DNA of 64,000 nt from Arctopsyche grandis (lineage: Eukaryota; Arthropoda; Insecta; Trichoptera; Hydropsychidae). The first letter of the stretch is position 1, and the number at the start of each line of letters is the position of its first letter. A program made the position numbers and the translations under genes. Positions 32,120 through 44,285 of the stretch are shown piece by piece. The notes below the pieces were generated by a model. That model saw only the letters and a program-made list of their open reading frames with translations. It searched no databases and was not told where the DNA came from. Location of the stretch: contig NC_135360.1 in assembly GCF_051622035.1 (NCBI RefSeq), forward strand, positions 15,256,501-15,320,500. Direction: 5' to 3'.

Positions 32120-32861
32120 CTTTATAGTATTACGTATGCGTATTTAAATCATCAGGATACTGATACATCACCTGATAAATCGATAATGTAGAAGAAGTAT
32201 TAACTTCATTATCAGAAGGATTGACTTTCCATGCTAAAACTTTCCCCCTATATATAAAAGTCTCCCATAGAAATGAGAGAGGTATTATTATTAGCAATGG
32301 ATAATGGAGTTTTTATGTAGGTGAGGATATAAGACATAAATACGTATTAAAATATCATGTTACCACATATTTTGTAATTATGAAAAATATCAGATGACTG
32401 ATATAGCAAAACATGTAATGCTGTAAACAAAGCAACCACACTATTATTGCTTCTTACATAGCTACTCAAAGATCAAAAGATTACAAAGCTTTAATAATAA
32501 ATATCGATGGCACGTGTCAATACACAGCGACACGTCATCTTTGTTACCCTTGTAAAGTGTGCTATATAAAATAAGTAGTGCTGTTCATACGAGTATTGCT
32601 CACACGAGGATCCCACCAAAAACAAAAAAAAAGTGATAAAAAATAATCTAACAATCTATTTTAATTTTAAATGATTTTTATTATTACTAAATAATGTTCA
32701 CAATACATCTTACATATATCTATTTTAATAGCTACTGATGTACTGATCATTTTCTATTTTATTTTTTGTTAGTAATTATAGGATTATATTATTTTAATTT
32801 TAATATACAGCATAATAGGAAAAAGCACTAAAAAACCTATTTACAATTCTTATCAATGCTC
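32117..32861. other. Gene-free spacer
   Basis: No coding or repeat structure I can support, apart from ordinary AT-rich sequence. Confidence 0.35.
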
Positions 32862-33250
32862 ATAGTACTGGTGACCGTGAAAAAGTCGAAAATATTCGTT
32901 TATCATGCATACATATGGAAAACATGTATGTGGCGTAAAATATCAGTGGCGAGCGGTAAAACTCTCTCTCCCCCCGTCGTAAATCCTCACTTAATTTGCG
33001 CGAGCAGGATACAACAGGAACAAGAGGAACATACTTTTCCTCCCGTATCCTGCACGCGCACATTAAACAAGGCTGTATGATCAAAAGAGAGATAATTTCA
33101 CCGCATGCCACTGATATATATTGTATATACATAGTACTGTTTACCATGCACCCTTTTTTTTGATCTTTCGACTTATGATCTTTCGATTTTCGATCTTTGC
33201 CTTCCGATATTTGCTTTTTCGACCTTTTCACTTTCGGTCCCGTGAGGTAG
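32862..33250. mobile_element. Composite Mutator-like MITE with an inner hAT-like MITE
   Basis: Outer part: GGTGACCGTGAAAAAGTCG to CACTTTCGGTCCCGTGAGGT. Flanking TCATAGTAC and TCATAATAC differ at one of 9 bases. Inner element at 32945-33114: CAGTGGCGAGCGGTAAAA to TTTCACCGCATGCCACTG, a clean inverted terminal pair. The block GAGCAGGATACAACAGGAAC links it to the palindromes at 10180 and 33420. A second composite lies at 16691-17005. Confidence 0.6.
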
Positions 33251-33419
33251 ACCCTCATAATACATATCTTATATTAAGTAAAGAATCTCTTAAGTCGACG
33301 ATCTATAGCAGATTGTGTTTAGGTAATCTGTGTAACAACCGATAGAAAACGTTGAGAATAATAAATAATCCGTTCACTATATTTATATTTTCATTTGTAT
33401 TGAAACTGATAGATTATAC

Positions 33420-33810
33420 GGGTCTAGGTGACGAGCCAGAATGTTAAATTACAGAAAACACAAATATCGGAAGGCAAAGATCGAAAATCGAAAGATCTTA
33501 AGTCGAAAGATCAAAAAAAAGGGTGCATGGTAAACGGTACATACTCACTTAATTTGCGCGAGTAGGATACAGCAGGAACAAGAGGAACAGGCTTTTCCTC
33601 CCGTATTCTGCGCGCGCACATTAATACGGGAGGAAAAGCCTGTTCCTCTTGTTCCTGTTGTATCCTACTCGCGCAAATTAAGTGAGTATGTACCGTTTAC
33701 CATGCACCCTTTTTTTTGATCTTTCGACTTAAGATCTTTCGATTTTTGATTTTTGCCTTCCGATATTTGTGTTTTCTGTGATTTAACATTTTGGCTCGTC
33801 ACGGAGACCG
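33420..33810. mobile_element. Mutator-like foldback element, second copy, 9-bp target duplication
   Basis: 391 bp, palindromic. The ends are GGGTCTAGGTGACGAGCC and GGCTCGTCACGGAGACCG; the centre is the same GGGAGGAAAAGCCTGTTC core. AGATTATAC flanks it exactly (33411-33419, 33811-33819). Close to the copy at 10180-10541. Confidence 0.82.
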
Positions 33811-36800
33811 AGATTATACATATGTTACCAGTTAAACTAATTACTATTGTTAGGTGCTATTTATCTATTTAAGAAGACTACTTGGGAAATATATAGTATA
33901 AATATATAGGCTGTAATGCAAAAAAAATCTATGGGATTTATAGCGATTATAGGCACGAAACTTTGTGTCGTCGTTGCTAATATATTCTTCAGGCATAGTT
34001 CGAAGCCAAAAATAAATAATTAAAAAATATGTTTATTAAAATTTTTCCGTCAAAAAACAATTTAAATAAATTGGGGCTAAGTACCTTGAAATTTCAAGGT
34101 TCAGCAATCGATCTAAAATTACATACATGCATATCCTTACGCAGCCATTTATATTATATTTCGCACATGGGGACAAATGTCTGGACTCTATCGATTTTCT
34201 TACACGAAGACAAATTTTCCGCTTTGCGAGCAATAATTTCCAGACCAGGGAAGGGGGGGGGGGGTGAAATTGCGAATTTCTGATGAACATTTTTCCTTCC
34301 ATTGATTATGCTGCGTTTATACAATCGTGAGTCATGGTGGATCGATGAACTCGTAGCTGGGCTCCCCATCCCTAGCCTCAGCCCCAGCCCCAACCCCGGC
34401 CCCCATGAGCCCCCCCAGCCCCGGCCTCCGCCCCCCGTCACCGCCCCAGTTTCCAAGCGGGGGCTGCGCAGTTCGGGTCGGAGCCGCGCGCGCGTTGTTT
34501 CGCTGTCAACATTCTCCCTCGATCGCATTTGACAATTCAAATGTCATTGATGGTAATTTTCGCGCCAAAGCGCAATCGGTTGCGGTTTTCTAAAGGCTAA
34601 CGAGTGAATTAAAACGTGCCACCCCTCACTATTTTTAAAACCTTACTTTCGATTGATACGCCGATACGCGCATAATGTCGCAGTAGACGTATGACGTAAT
34701 TAGTATACGTGTGCATTATAATATAGACGCAAAACTAAATATAAATAATATCACGCAGGCAGATAATACAACAATGAAAAATATACGAATACATAGAAAA
34801 GATTTTTTTAATTTTCTTTTGTTGCTGGTTAATATTTTTGCTATTCATCCACAATATTTTAGTATTATTATTGAAAAATATTAACTATGATCTATATTTT
34901 ATTTTAAAATTTGTGTAAATAATTTAATTATTGATTTAATAAATACATACATTAAAAAAAACTAAAATTGTTCGTAATAAATTTTATTTACATATTGCTT
35001 TGCTTTAAAATTTTGTTATTAAATGTTGCTATAAACTTGTCATTATAAGTGCCATCCAGTCAGAGGGAAGGGTTAACCCGGTGACCCCAATTTTATTTAG
35101 GGTGGTACTTGCACTTTCCAAAGTCCGCTCAAAGGATGCGAAAGTAAAGATAGTCACGTATTTGATGCTAAGCACCTCTTCTTTTCTTGCTTAGCAGTGC
35201 TTTCATTATTTTCTACCTACATACATATATAATATAAATGGATTTTTATTTGAAAATAAAAACATATAAACAATATAAATTAGTGCGTTTTACCATCAAT
35301 GTGCTGTAAAAGTTAAATAAATTGTTCATTAACTAATTGGTAAGCCCAGGGGAGCATCCCCTCGAATCTCGATGAGTTGCTGGTCTATTTTGTAAGTATT
35401 AAAGACGATGCTTTATATATGCATATGTACATACATATATGTGTACTCAACTGTGTTCAAAATGCGACACGCGTATTTTAATACAATAATTTATAACGCA
35501 CAAATATTATAATATATATTTACTCAAAATTTTTTGTATAATTAAATTTAGTTGAATATATACATATTTATTTTTTAACTTTAATGCTTTTTTTTAAATT
35601 TACATATGACTTTTACATGTCAACTCGTCTCGCATTTTCTTTTAAATTTTCTAAAATTTTATTACTGTTTCAGCGATGATGTATTATATTAAACCACTAG
35701 TAAAATATTATATGAAAATATGTAGATGTATTGTTAAATTGTTACGAAATAAAGCGAATAGCGTATGCATTTAAATATGATTCCTGAATTCGTACCATTT
35801 TTGAAAAATGTGTATTGTTAATTTGTTTATAATTGTATACAATTTCATACGCTTTATTTGTGTATCAATATTTAAAAAAATAATTACAATCTCTCCTCAA
35901 AGGTTTTTGAAATTAAATAAATTATGTTGAAATACATCTGAACGCATGTATTTTCTTATGTATTGACAGGGGATGCGTGACTAAACTAAATTTTAGTTGA
36001 GAAGATATCAGTAATTTACTGAAAACGAGGCGTAACCCGAAAATCACCGTTTTATCACCACGTCGTTGAGTTTATTCTTCAAGTTGATACACAATTTGTA
36101 CAAGGTACCCATTGGAATTGCATTTTAAAAATTATTACATACACGATTCTAATCGCACTCACTTGAACATTTTTAATGAGTACCTTTGTGCAGTCATATT
36201 TTCATTGCTTTTTGTGTTGAAATTAGATAGTAAGACAACTATTTTAAAAATTACGATATTGATTAATAAAAACTATTTATTACGGTTATATCTGATGTTT
36301 TGCTTGATGGTAACATGTATGTACATATATACATATGTAATTTTATTTTTATGTAAAATTTAAATATTTATTCCCTACTAGAATTTGTATAGCATCTTTT
36401 TGCAGTATTCTCCAATAATAAATATGTATGTATGTAGATTAAACATGTACGTGGAGTACTTGTACATTATCTTAAACCCTTAATTATTGTACCTATGTAT
36501 ATTAAAAAAATGAATATTTTATGAGTTTGATCTATGCTTTTTGCTCGAATCCAGCTGTGTGGCAAATTTACATTTGCGATTCAATTTAACTTGCACTCAT
36601 CACTCTTACGATTAAGATCATTTGGTCGATATGTTATAAATATATTATGTACATAAATACTATATAAATACAGACATATGTACATACTTGTATATACATA
36701 CATACAAGCATACATTTCGCGCGATGTGAAACACGAATTTGAGCTTCTGCATAGCAACACAGCAAAAACATTATTTTATTTTCAACGAACTCCTATCAAA

Positions 36801-38040
36801 TACTTCTCGGCCAGTGTTTGAATAAAGACATATACACAAATCTTTACGATATATATAATATTGAAAAAATACGTATAATCAGTGGTGATCAGAATATGCA
36901 GCTATATTTTAATCGACCATATGAGATTGTATTAAGTATATAATCAATATTTATTTTTTACAATTTTGCCAAAGTGACATAACAGATTTACTTCAGGGCA
37001 TCATTATGACTTTGGTTATGTTGTATATTTTTAATTTTTGATTACACTATTAGCCAAAAATAAAAAATCAAGAATCAGTTATATAATATTGCTAGGTGCA
37101 CGATCCTTTGTCGAATTTTCGTATTAAAATTTATATTATATTTCGACCATGGAGTTATAATATGAAAACATTGATTGTAAAACTATTGATTTTTTTGCAA
37201 CTGCAATACAATAACGTTTTACGACATTTTTAGAACGTGAACAGCATTTAATGAATACTTGCACAGTCCGAATTCAGAGAACCAGTGACGTCTCTAGACA
37301 AATTGGCATTTTTACTTTTTACTAATTGTTCTTGATGCTGTTTTACAACAAGTAATAAATATTTTATATTACACATATTAGAGTTTACATAATATTTTAC
37401 AAGTCAAATACGTATCTCCGTATAGTTAATATCGGTCACGCCCAGTTTTACATCAGATTACCCAAATTTAGATCAGGAAAAATTATTTGACGATTGACAA
37501 CTGACGACGAAGATTATGCGAATTGTTCTATTGACGTTATAGTTCTTGCATTTAATACGTATACATTATTGATTCAAATTCATATCACTTTGTTAAAAAG
37601 CTTACTGAAGCAAGTACATACATACATATGTACATAAATAATTATCCACCACGATAATTATTTATGTACACGAAGTCAATTTTGCCCTTTACGATTTACC
37701 GATTAGGTAAATTTAGATATTGACAATCAATTCATTCGTGACATGTAAAGCCTAACTTAAATAAAATAACATAAACTATACGATGCAAGTAGAAAGGCAG
37801 ACTAGGACTCAAGTAGAGATCTACGAAGTACAATTTTAAGTAAATGTAATTAAGTTACATTCACTCGTCGCTATCATTGCAGCGTTAATATCAGTCAATT
37901 AAAAAAAATGAACCCACATGTGATTGATTTATCAATAAATGCGAGTAGATTACTCGCATATCGAACTGATTTATTTATATATGTATGTACTTGTATATTA
38001 TTTAGATACATATATATGGGGTTCACCTTACGGCACAAAC
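33811..38040. other. Gene-free region with one GC-rich segment
   Basis: Mostly AT-rich with TACATACATATG repeats. The exception is 34320-34600: on + it reads as a C/G-rich tract (CCCCAGCCCCAACCCCGGCC...) with CGCGCGCG and CTGCGCAG sites. It might be a promoter-type CpG block or a low-complexity tract; frames through it (PPQPRPPPP on +, GGGGRGWGG on -) are repetitive. Confidence 0.4.
37629..37670. repeat. Perfect 18-bp inverted repeat hairpin
   Basis: TGTACATAAATAATTATC, a 6-base spacer, then its exact reverse complement. It lies in gene-free DNA. Whether it is a MITE relic or a simple-repeat palindrome is not clear. Confidence 0.7.
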
Positions 38041-38399
38041 TTTGAGTTGATGATTACTCGAAAAATGATAAAATGACTGAGTGTGTACGAGCTCTAAGAT
38101 TAGAAGTGGGGGTAGACGCATGTATGAGTAAATCTCACGCATACACGCGTACTTGTCCCGCATTACCTTCCAGCCTGGGATGTTCTCCTGGTACGAGTTC
38201 ATTTTTCGAGTCTTCTTGTTTCTCAGAGTTTATGCCGCAAGGGCCACCGATACATGTGTTCATAAACGCTCTACTGCATAAAAAAATTATTAAATCGAAT
38301 GTCAATAAACTGCCACCAATGCGAATCAAGTCAAACTTTAATCCCCATTTTTGCACTCTTTTCCTCATGAAATTGATCATTTTATTTTTAAGTATGTAA

Positions 38400-38873
38400 T
38401 GATGGAGGCAGCATCCGGAATCACGACCTGCATTATTTTTTCGCGGTCGGCTCGGTTGTTTCGTTCGGCTTCGCGTAATGACTTGATGAGGACGCGGGGC
38501 GGGCGCTTCGTATTCGTTTTCGTACTCGTAGTGGTCACCGATCAGGTGTTTGTTGGTCGCGGAGATGGCCACAAAACGAGCTGTCACGTCCCACGACAAA
38601 AGGTTGTTCATCTCTTTCGGACAAGAAAGAGAGGGGACGGGGAGCGAAGGGAGGGGGTGAGGGGGGGAGTAGCAGTCTGAGTTCGTTCGTTGGCTGGTCG
38701 GCAGTCGTCAGCTGCTAGTCGGCTCGTTTGTTTTGTTGCGTCGCGTGTGCGATGACAATTGCCTAGTGACGTATTGTTTTGGCTGCGACAGGCGGCTCCA
38801 TCGGCGCCCCCGTGATGACGTGCCCCCGTCGGGCTACGCCCTCGCATCGCTGCTGATCTCAGTCGACTGCGAC
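38400..38873 (+). promoter_or_regulatory. GC-rich promoter / 5' UTR block of the MENLRRAI gene
   Basis: About 470 bases rich in C, G and CpG in an AT-rich neighbourhood (TCGCGGTCGGCTCGG, GAGGACGCGGGGCGGGCG, GGGGGAGTAGC). It lies directly upstream of a start codon with a strong splice donor 26 nt further on. The initiator-like TCAGTCG at 38859-38866 is too close to the ATG to be decisive. The 158-codon minus frame across 38135-38611 may reflect GC content. Confidence 0.5.
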
Positions 38874-38899
38874 ATGGAGAACCTTCGTAGGGCCATACA
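38874..38899 (+). CDS. First coding exon of an unidentified gene (MENLRRAI...)
   Basis: ATG GAG AAC CTT CGT AGG GCC ATA CA, followed at once by GTGAGTGC, a near-perfect 5' splice site. Context gcgacATGG is a fair start. The frame upstream of the ATG stays open for about 67 codons back to a TAG near 38668 without another in-frame ATG that I saw, so the start is this one if the exon is real. I do not recognise the protein from eight residues. No downstream exon was found in the window, so the first intron is at least 25 kb. Long first introns with GC-rich promoters are common in developmental and neural genes (general knowledge). Confidence 0.5.
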
Positions 38900-39624
38900 G
38901 TGAGTGCAAACATTCTCATTTCTGACCATAACCTAAGGGGGATGCGCCCTTGCGATACCAGCCTTTTCGTCTTGTACATATTTTTCACACCTGATGTGGC
39001 TAATATTTATTTGTGTATTTACAATGCCTATCTTGGGCTGTTGCATGCATTTTTTATACACAAACATATATTTGTATATGTACATGTTTCCCTGACCGAG
39101 ACCCTTCAGGGTGACAATTTAAGGTTTCTTTTTATCAATTGCTCCCTTTTGATAAAATATGTCAAAGGTTTCATTCAAATGTATCCTTAATTAAATAATC
39201 AATTAATTTTCATTAATTGTAGATAAATTTTCGGCTGAAATATTTTTTTCGCCGAAAAATTCCACTGATTCAACTTTTAATTGTAATCTCATTTGTACTT
39301 TTTTATGGTTTTGATAAAAAAAAAAAACGTTTCATTTGTTTTTTGTAGGTAGGTACATATTTAAAATAAACAAATGAATCTTTCATTTTAATTTTTTCGT
39401 AATTTTTTTATGTTTTAAATCTATATCGCATTATTTGACTCGAAACATATTATACATATATTATGTACATTTGTAAAACATAGTTTTAAATTAAAACGTA
39501 TGTATTTTTTCTTTGTGGTAGACGAATTTTAAATCTCGTTTTCTATATGTCAAGAATGTCTAATTTAGTTACATGCATAAAATACGCGATTCATATTGAT
39601 CAGAACAACTTCACTGATCATTAA

Positions 39625-39979
39625 GGGTGAAAACACACTGAGTGGTATGGGACGTCACGTCCCTGGCTTGTAAACAGTTGGTGTTCCCCAAACCGAATTC
39701 GGGTGTAGTTGCACGTGCAGAATGCATATGTTTGGTAGGTCGCACTTGTATGCATATCCATGTGCAACCGACAAGTTTCTTATAAATTTCTTCAAATGTG
39801 CGATTCACCGTTATCGATCACTCTCAAGAAAGAATAAAATATGGGCGAAAAAATTCCAGGGGGGTGATTTTTAGGACTTTGTACCAAGTATATGGGCTAA
39901 GGGTGTCGCGTTTTTTTCGCATGTTTAAAAGTATCTAAAAAAAATCACGTACCACGTGCTATTCAGTGTGTTTTCGCCC
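39625..39979. mobile_element. PIF/Harbinger-type MITE, copy 2 (TAA target duplication)
   Basis: GGGTGAAAACACACTGAGTG to ATTCAGTGTGTTTTCGCCC, inverted ends. TAA lies at 39622-39624 and 39980-39982. The interior shares TTCTTCAAAT and TTATCGATCACT-type blocks, inverted, with the other copies. Confidence 0.75.
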
Positions 39980-40404
39980 TAAGAATCGCTTATTTTTTTC
40001 CTTTATATGTACGAATAACCATGAAATAGATTCGGTTTTGCCTAGATTATTTCGGAATTACTATTTTAGTTTTGAATTTATTGATCAATTCCGAAATTTA
40101 TTAATTTAAGAACAATTTTCTTTGTTTAATAAAAATATTACTAAAAAAGAACAACTGGCATAAACGTATAACAGCACGTACTTGCATGCTATTCCTTTTT
40201 TATGCACGTCTATGTGAAAGAGATAACGTATGTATTTCGTGTTTAGTCGTCAGCTTTTCAATGTTCTCATCTTTAAATGCAGTTTAAAAGCCTTTCCAGA
40301 AAAATTTATATCAACACTGAAAAAATATATAAAATTGGTTCAGCCGATATCGACTTTATAGTCTATAAGAAGATAACATACCTACAATAAATGGTTATAA
40401 TAAA

Positions 40405-40406
40405 AA

Positions 40407-40493
<87 letters not shown>

Positions 40494-40497
40494 TTTT
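40405..40497. repeat. (TA)n microsatellite bounded by A and T runs
   Basis: A run, TA repeats with a central TTTA, then a T run: nearly a self-complementary palindrome. Frames on both strands (YIYIYI) are artefacts. Confidence 0.9.
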
Positions 40498-40849
40498 TAT
40501 TATGTACAATTTATTATACCTGATATATGATTTTGTACTATTAGAACTTTTCTCTTCTTCAAACAAACTTACATATTAAATATTGACTGTAACGTTAAAT
40601 ATTGACAGCCTGATTTATTGTGTAAACGAGGGAGACATGTGTACATATTATACATACATACATACATATCTATATATGTATGCAGACTTCAGCTATTTCT
40701 AAATATTATCAGGAATTTTTAAATAGTAGTAAATGGAACATAGAACGATGTGAAATCCTTAATATTATGATATTATATATTTTCTCGTGTAATCGCTCAT
40801 TCAGATCGCGACTGGTGACGCGTAACAGAAAATCGTAAGGATTCGTGAA

Positions 40850-40965
40850 CGTGCGGCAAAAGGACCATAACTTGGCCAAGTCGTCTCGCCAGACGGTTTG
40901 GGGTCTGCGACCTCTGCAGTCTCTGGTGGCAGGACTCGCTATACTATACCATTGTCTACCCACAC
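40850..40965 (-). pseudogene. Possible LINE reverse-transcriptase tail fragment
   Basis: Minus strand: ATRDCRGRRPQTVWRDDLAK resembles the GRP.TRW.DDL motif near the end of many non-LTR ORF2 proteins. What follows does not match, so a frameshift or truncation is likely. Assignment is by motif only. Confidence 0.45.
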
Positions 40966-41396
40966 TTACCTGCCACCGGTCTGGAGTCTGGAATTGAACT
41001 TTCAGTTTTCCTTTGTCGTCTTCGTGGTCGTCTCCTCCGGATCTATGTGGAAATTCCGTGTTCGGGGTCGACGGTTCGTTGTCGATTTTTTTTTGTTATG
41101 CTCTCGTCCGTTTGTCCGAATTTTTTAGTCGCTGGACTCGTAACGATCACGTAGTCTTCGTTTGTAACGAAAACATTTTATTTGCGTAACAAAGAGCGTC
41201 CTTTCTGCATGAAATCGGGCATTTTGCCGAACGCATTCCCGGAATCCCGACTAAAGTACATATTTCAAAATCGTAATAGAATCGAAATTTTCATATTTTT
41301 GCTACGCTTTTCCCGGATATGAAACTAAACCAGAGGCTTTGAACCTTTTTTTTAAACCACCGACCTTTTTCGTAATCGCCATATGTATTGGTGGCC

Positions 41397-41636
41397 GTCA
41401 CTACAAGGAAAGTGACTTAATGGAAAGTCGAAAGACGGACAAAATTAAAATCTATTCGTCGACTCGTCGTTAACGTAGGTCGGGGTTATATATTTGAAAG
41501 ATCGTTATCATGTGCCAGGGTTACGTTATGATGAAAGAGATAGATAAACTCGACCTACGTTAACGACGAGTCGACGAATCGATTTTAATTTTTTCCATCT
41601 TTCGACTTTCCATCAAGTCACTTTCCTTGCAGTGAC
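41397..41636. mobile_element. Foldback element, 240 bp
   Basis: Left arm: GTCACTACAAGGAAAGTGAC, AATGGAAAGTCGAAAGA, TTCGTCGACTCGTCGTTAAC. Right arm: the reverse complements ending CACTTTCCTTGCAGTGAC. Arms are about 95 bp around a 50-bp spacer. No target duplication was found. Family unknown; no relative in the window. Confidence 0.7.
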
Positions 41637-43730
41637 CCAGACCCATATATGTACTATTGACAAAAATATTATATTTTTTTCGGATCCTCCTGAAATGAGG
41701 GAGGTGCCTCTGAAACGGGTCTATAGATGTGGCTACAGAAGAATACATACTTTTAATTATTGACCTGCTATCGTTGAGTTAACTTATCTTTGTGACAGTA
41801 TTTCTTAAGACCTAAATAAACACGAAACTCATTATTTTCTTATTGAAATTGACAATTAATTGATTTTTTTTATTATTATAATGTTTTGTATGGTAAAGAA
41901 TTTTTTACAACCAACATTTTCGTTGAATCTCCCCGAATCATAGTTTCAAATATACATATTAGGGCAATCACAAATAAATAGGGCAAGGATACCCATTAGG
42001 GCAATCACAAATAACAATACACGTAACAAATAAAAACGAAACAAAATGGTCTACGAAGCTAACAATAGAAAAAAGATCCGTGGACTATTTTCAATATTTT
42101 TAATTTTGTACTAGCTAAAATGAAAAAATGATTTTCAACTTTGTACTGCTTTGTAAATTAGTGATTTCTAAATTGTCGACCATATCTGAATGAAAATGTG
42201 AACGGCTTTTAATTAAATCGAGTCAACCGCAAATGACACTTACACATGTATAGGTAATATGTACATACATACCTACACTTGAACATATTTTACTTATTTC
42301 CCCCGAATTCCAAAACGTAGCTTAAAATTACATTATGTGAAATGTTTGTTGACCTCACTAAACATTGTGTAAAAAAATTGGGCCTTAATCTTGTCGTGAG
42401 ATCAGGATGAAATCTTTGACTCTCCGGTTCCATGTGAATTATTTGGATGTTCAGATTGGAACATAAAATTGGATGTTCAGATGTTATTTAGATAAGGACC
42501 CCGTAAACAAACAGACGATTTAATTATGATATATGATCATACAATCCCACTTGTATAGGTATTATACATCACGAAGCGAACACATTTGATGCTTAAATAC
42601 ATATCTTGCGTATATTTATTAGTCTTACGCCTACCTCGTTTTATTTGGGAAATCAAGGCGTTTGATCATCCATTCTTTTGATGTCGTGTATTTCCTTTTA
42701 ATTTATTATGAGTACTTTTTCTCAGTGACGCTAGAGTAAGTGCTAGACAGTTCTCGATTCTAAATTTGATATCAAGTAAACAATATAACAAGGTATCTTT
42801 TGATTTTTTTTTCGCTACAGGAAAAGCGGCACGACTATGCTTCATCTGATATGAATGGTTAACTGGCAACGCCCATTTCTAGTTTATATTGAAAAAAAAA
42901 TCAATTTTTTTTAAAAACTAGTGTTTTTAAAATTTGAGTCTGATTTCAAAAGTGAATATTCCGTTCCAAATTTATATTTTGGAAAGGAATTTTTCGAGAA
43001 ATATAATGTGAATATTGTACATAACGGTGTTTGATTTTCAATGTCTTGAATAAATATAATATAATATTTTGTCCACGAACATGTCTTCCTGTTATGTCGG
43101 AAGTTTCGATGCTTAGACGCCCTGTGCAATCCAATCAACCATTTTTGGGGATGAGACGTGTCGGATCGTTGATATACATAAACTATGTATTGAAAACCGG
43201 AAGTCAGGCACCTGTTAGTTTCCCTTTTTGGCATGTGCGCATCGCATCTGCTGTAACGTTCTTTTATCCATAATGCAAATAAAATAATACGCAAAGAAAA
43301 AGTTGAGCAATTCGTGTTGACTTGAACACACTATTTCTCAAGAGAATATCCTTATCGATCTCGAGACGCTCTTTAACTTTTATAGAAATTAATATTCTTA
43401 CTACCAACTTTGTTTTTTAATAAGTTTGAAAAACTATAAAATTTGCATGTTACATGGGATTTTGTGTTCCATAGAGTGGTATAATATTATGTATACCCAT
43501 GGATATATGTACATACATATGTATCCGTGGGTGCCGAAAGAAAATTCGGGACAAGGGTGAAATTTAATTTAGTGATAAAAAACAATGAGCGAAGTGAAAT
43601 ATATAATTGTGCGTTAATTTAAAAAAAATATATATATATTTCCCCATGATGTCGTTATGGATATGGTATTAAACTTGTACATATAGATTTACAGATTATA
43701 CATTTTGAAATCATGTTCAAATAATGGTAC

Positions 43731-44069
43731 TGTTGCGTAGGGGTGGGTTCAGTATCCAAATGAAAGGCCAAAGTCGTTTCACAGCATTTATTCAACGATT
43801 CGGTAGGTCCACACGATACCACCGCTCACTCCAGAATAATCTGATCTACCGTGTGTACCTCCTCATAAAGGACTAGTTGCACACCACAGGTTTTTCCCCG
43901 ATGCATTTATGTATCTATTGCGCAGGCACACAGAGTATTGTTCTGTGAGAACTCCAGCGTATCCTTTGTTCGGGCACTTACCGGGCTCCGTTAGCCTAAT
44001 CCGGGGTATCTATTTATCACCCACGAATGCACTTAGACAGTGGTTATGCTCTCATGTTTCCACGTTACA
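43731..44069 (-). mobile_element. Solo LTR of a retrotransposon, 4-bp target duplication
   Basis: In its own orientation it runs from TGTAACGTGGAAACATGAGA to CCCCTACGCAACA, TG...CA, 339 bp, with an AATAAA (GAATAAATGC) near the 3' side. GTAC flanks both ends (43727-43730, 44070-44073). No internal gag/pol sequence lies beside it, so it is a solo LTR from recombination. A relative is at 52134-52440. Confidence 0.8.
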
Positions 44070-44084
44070 GTACATAGTCGGTAA

Positions 44085-44285
44085 GAACCGTTTCAACAAT
44101 GATATCAGATAAATTGGCAAACTCTGTTAGGAAACGATCGAATTGGAGTTACAAACCAGACCAACAGTACTACAGATTATACTCTATAATAAATTATTTT
44201 CAGTCGAGGTCAACCCACGGAATCGAACCAGACTACCTCTCGTGTTTAGCATTAACGCAACCACCAAGCCGAGCTGGCTGAGCTA
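44085..44285 (-). repeat. tRNA-derived SINE, 3'-truncated
   Basis: Minus strand head CCAGCTCGGCTTGGTGGTTG...; B box GGTTCGATTCC; body GGAGT / CGATCGTTTCCTAACAGAG / GTTGAAACGGTTC. It lacks the hairpin tail of the copies at 16243 and 59031. The LTR insertion starts 12 bp further on the + left side. Confidence 0.65.

Noticed and set aside
31802-32191. 129-codon + frame
   Set aside because: Most of it is translated (TA)n microsatellite (YIYIYI); no codon or protein signal.
34154-34540. 128-codon minus frame (GGGGRGWGG)
   Set aside because: Low-complexity translation of a GC-rich tract.
38135-38611. 158-codon minus frame
   Set aside because: No recognisable domain; it lies in and beside the GC-rich promoter block where stops are rare. 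Possible but unsupported.
40709-40963. Full 84-codon gene
   Set aside because: Only a short central motif looks like a reverse-transcriptase tail; the rest has no support, so it is listed as a weak fragment.
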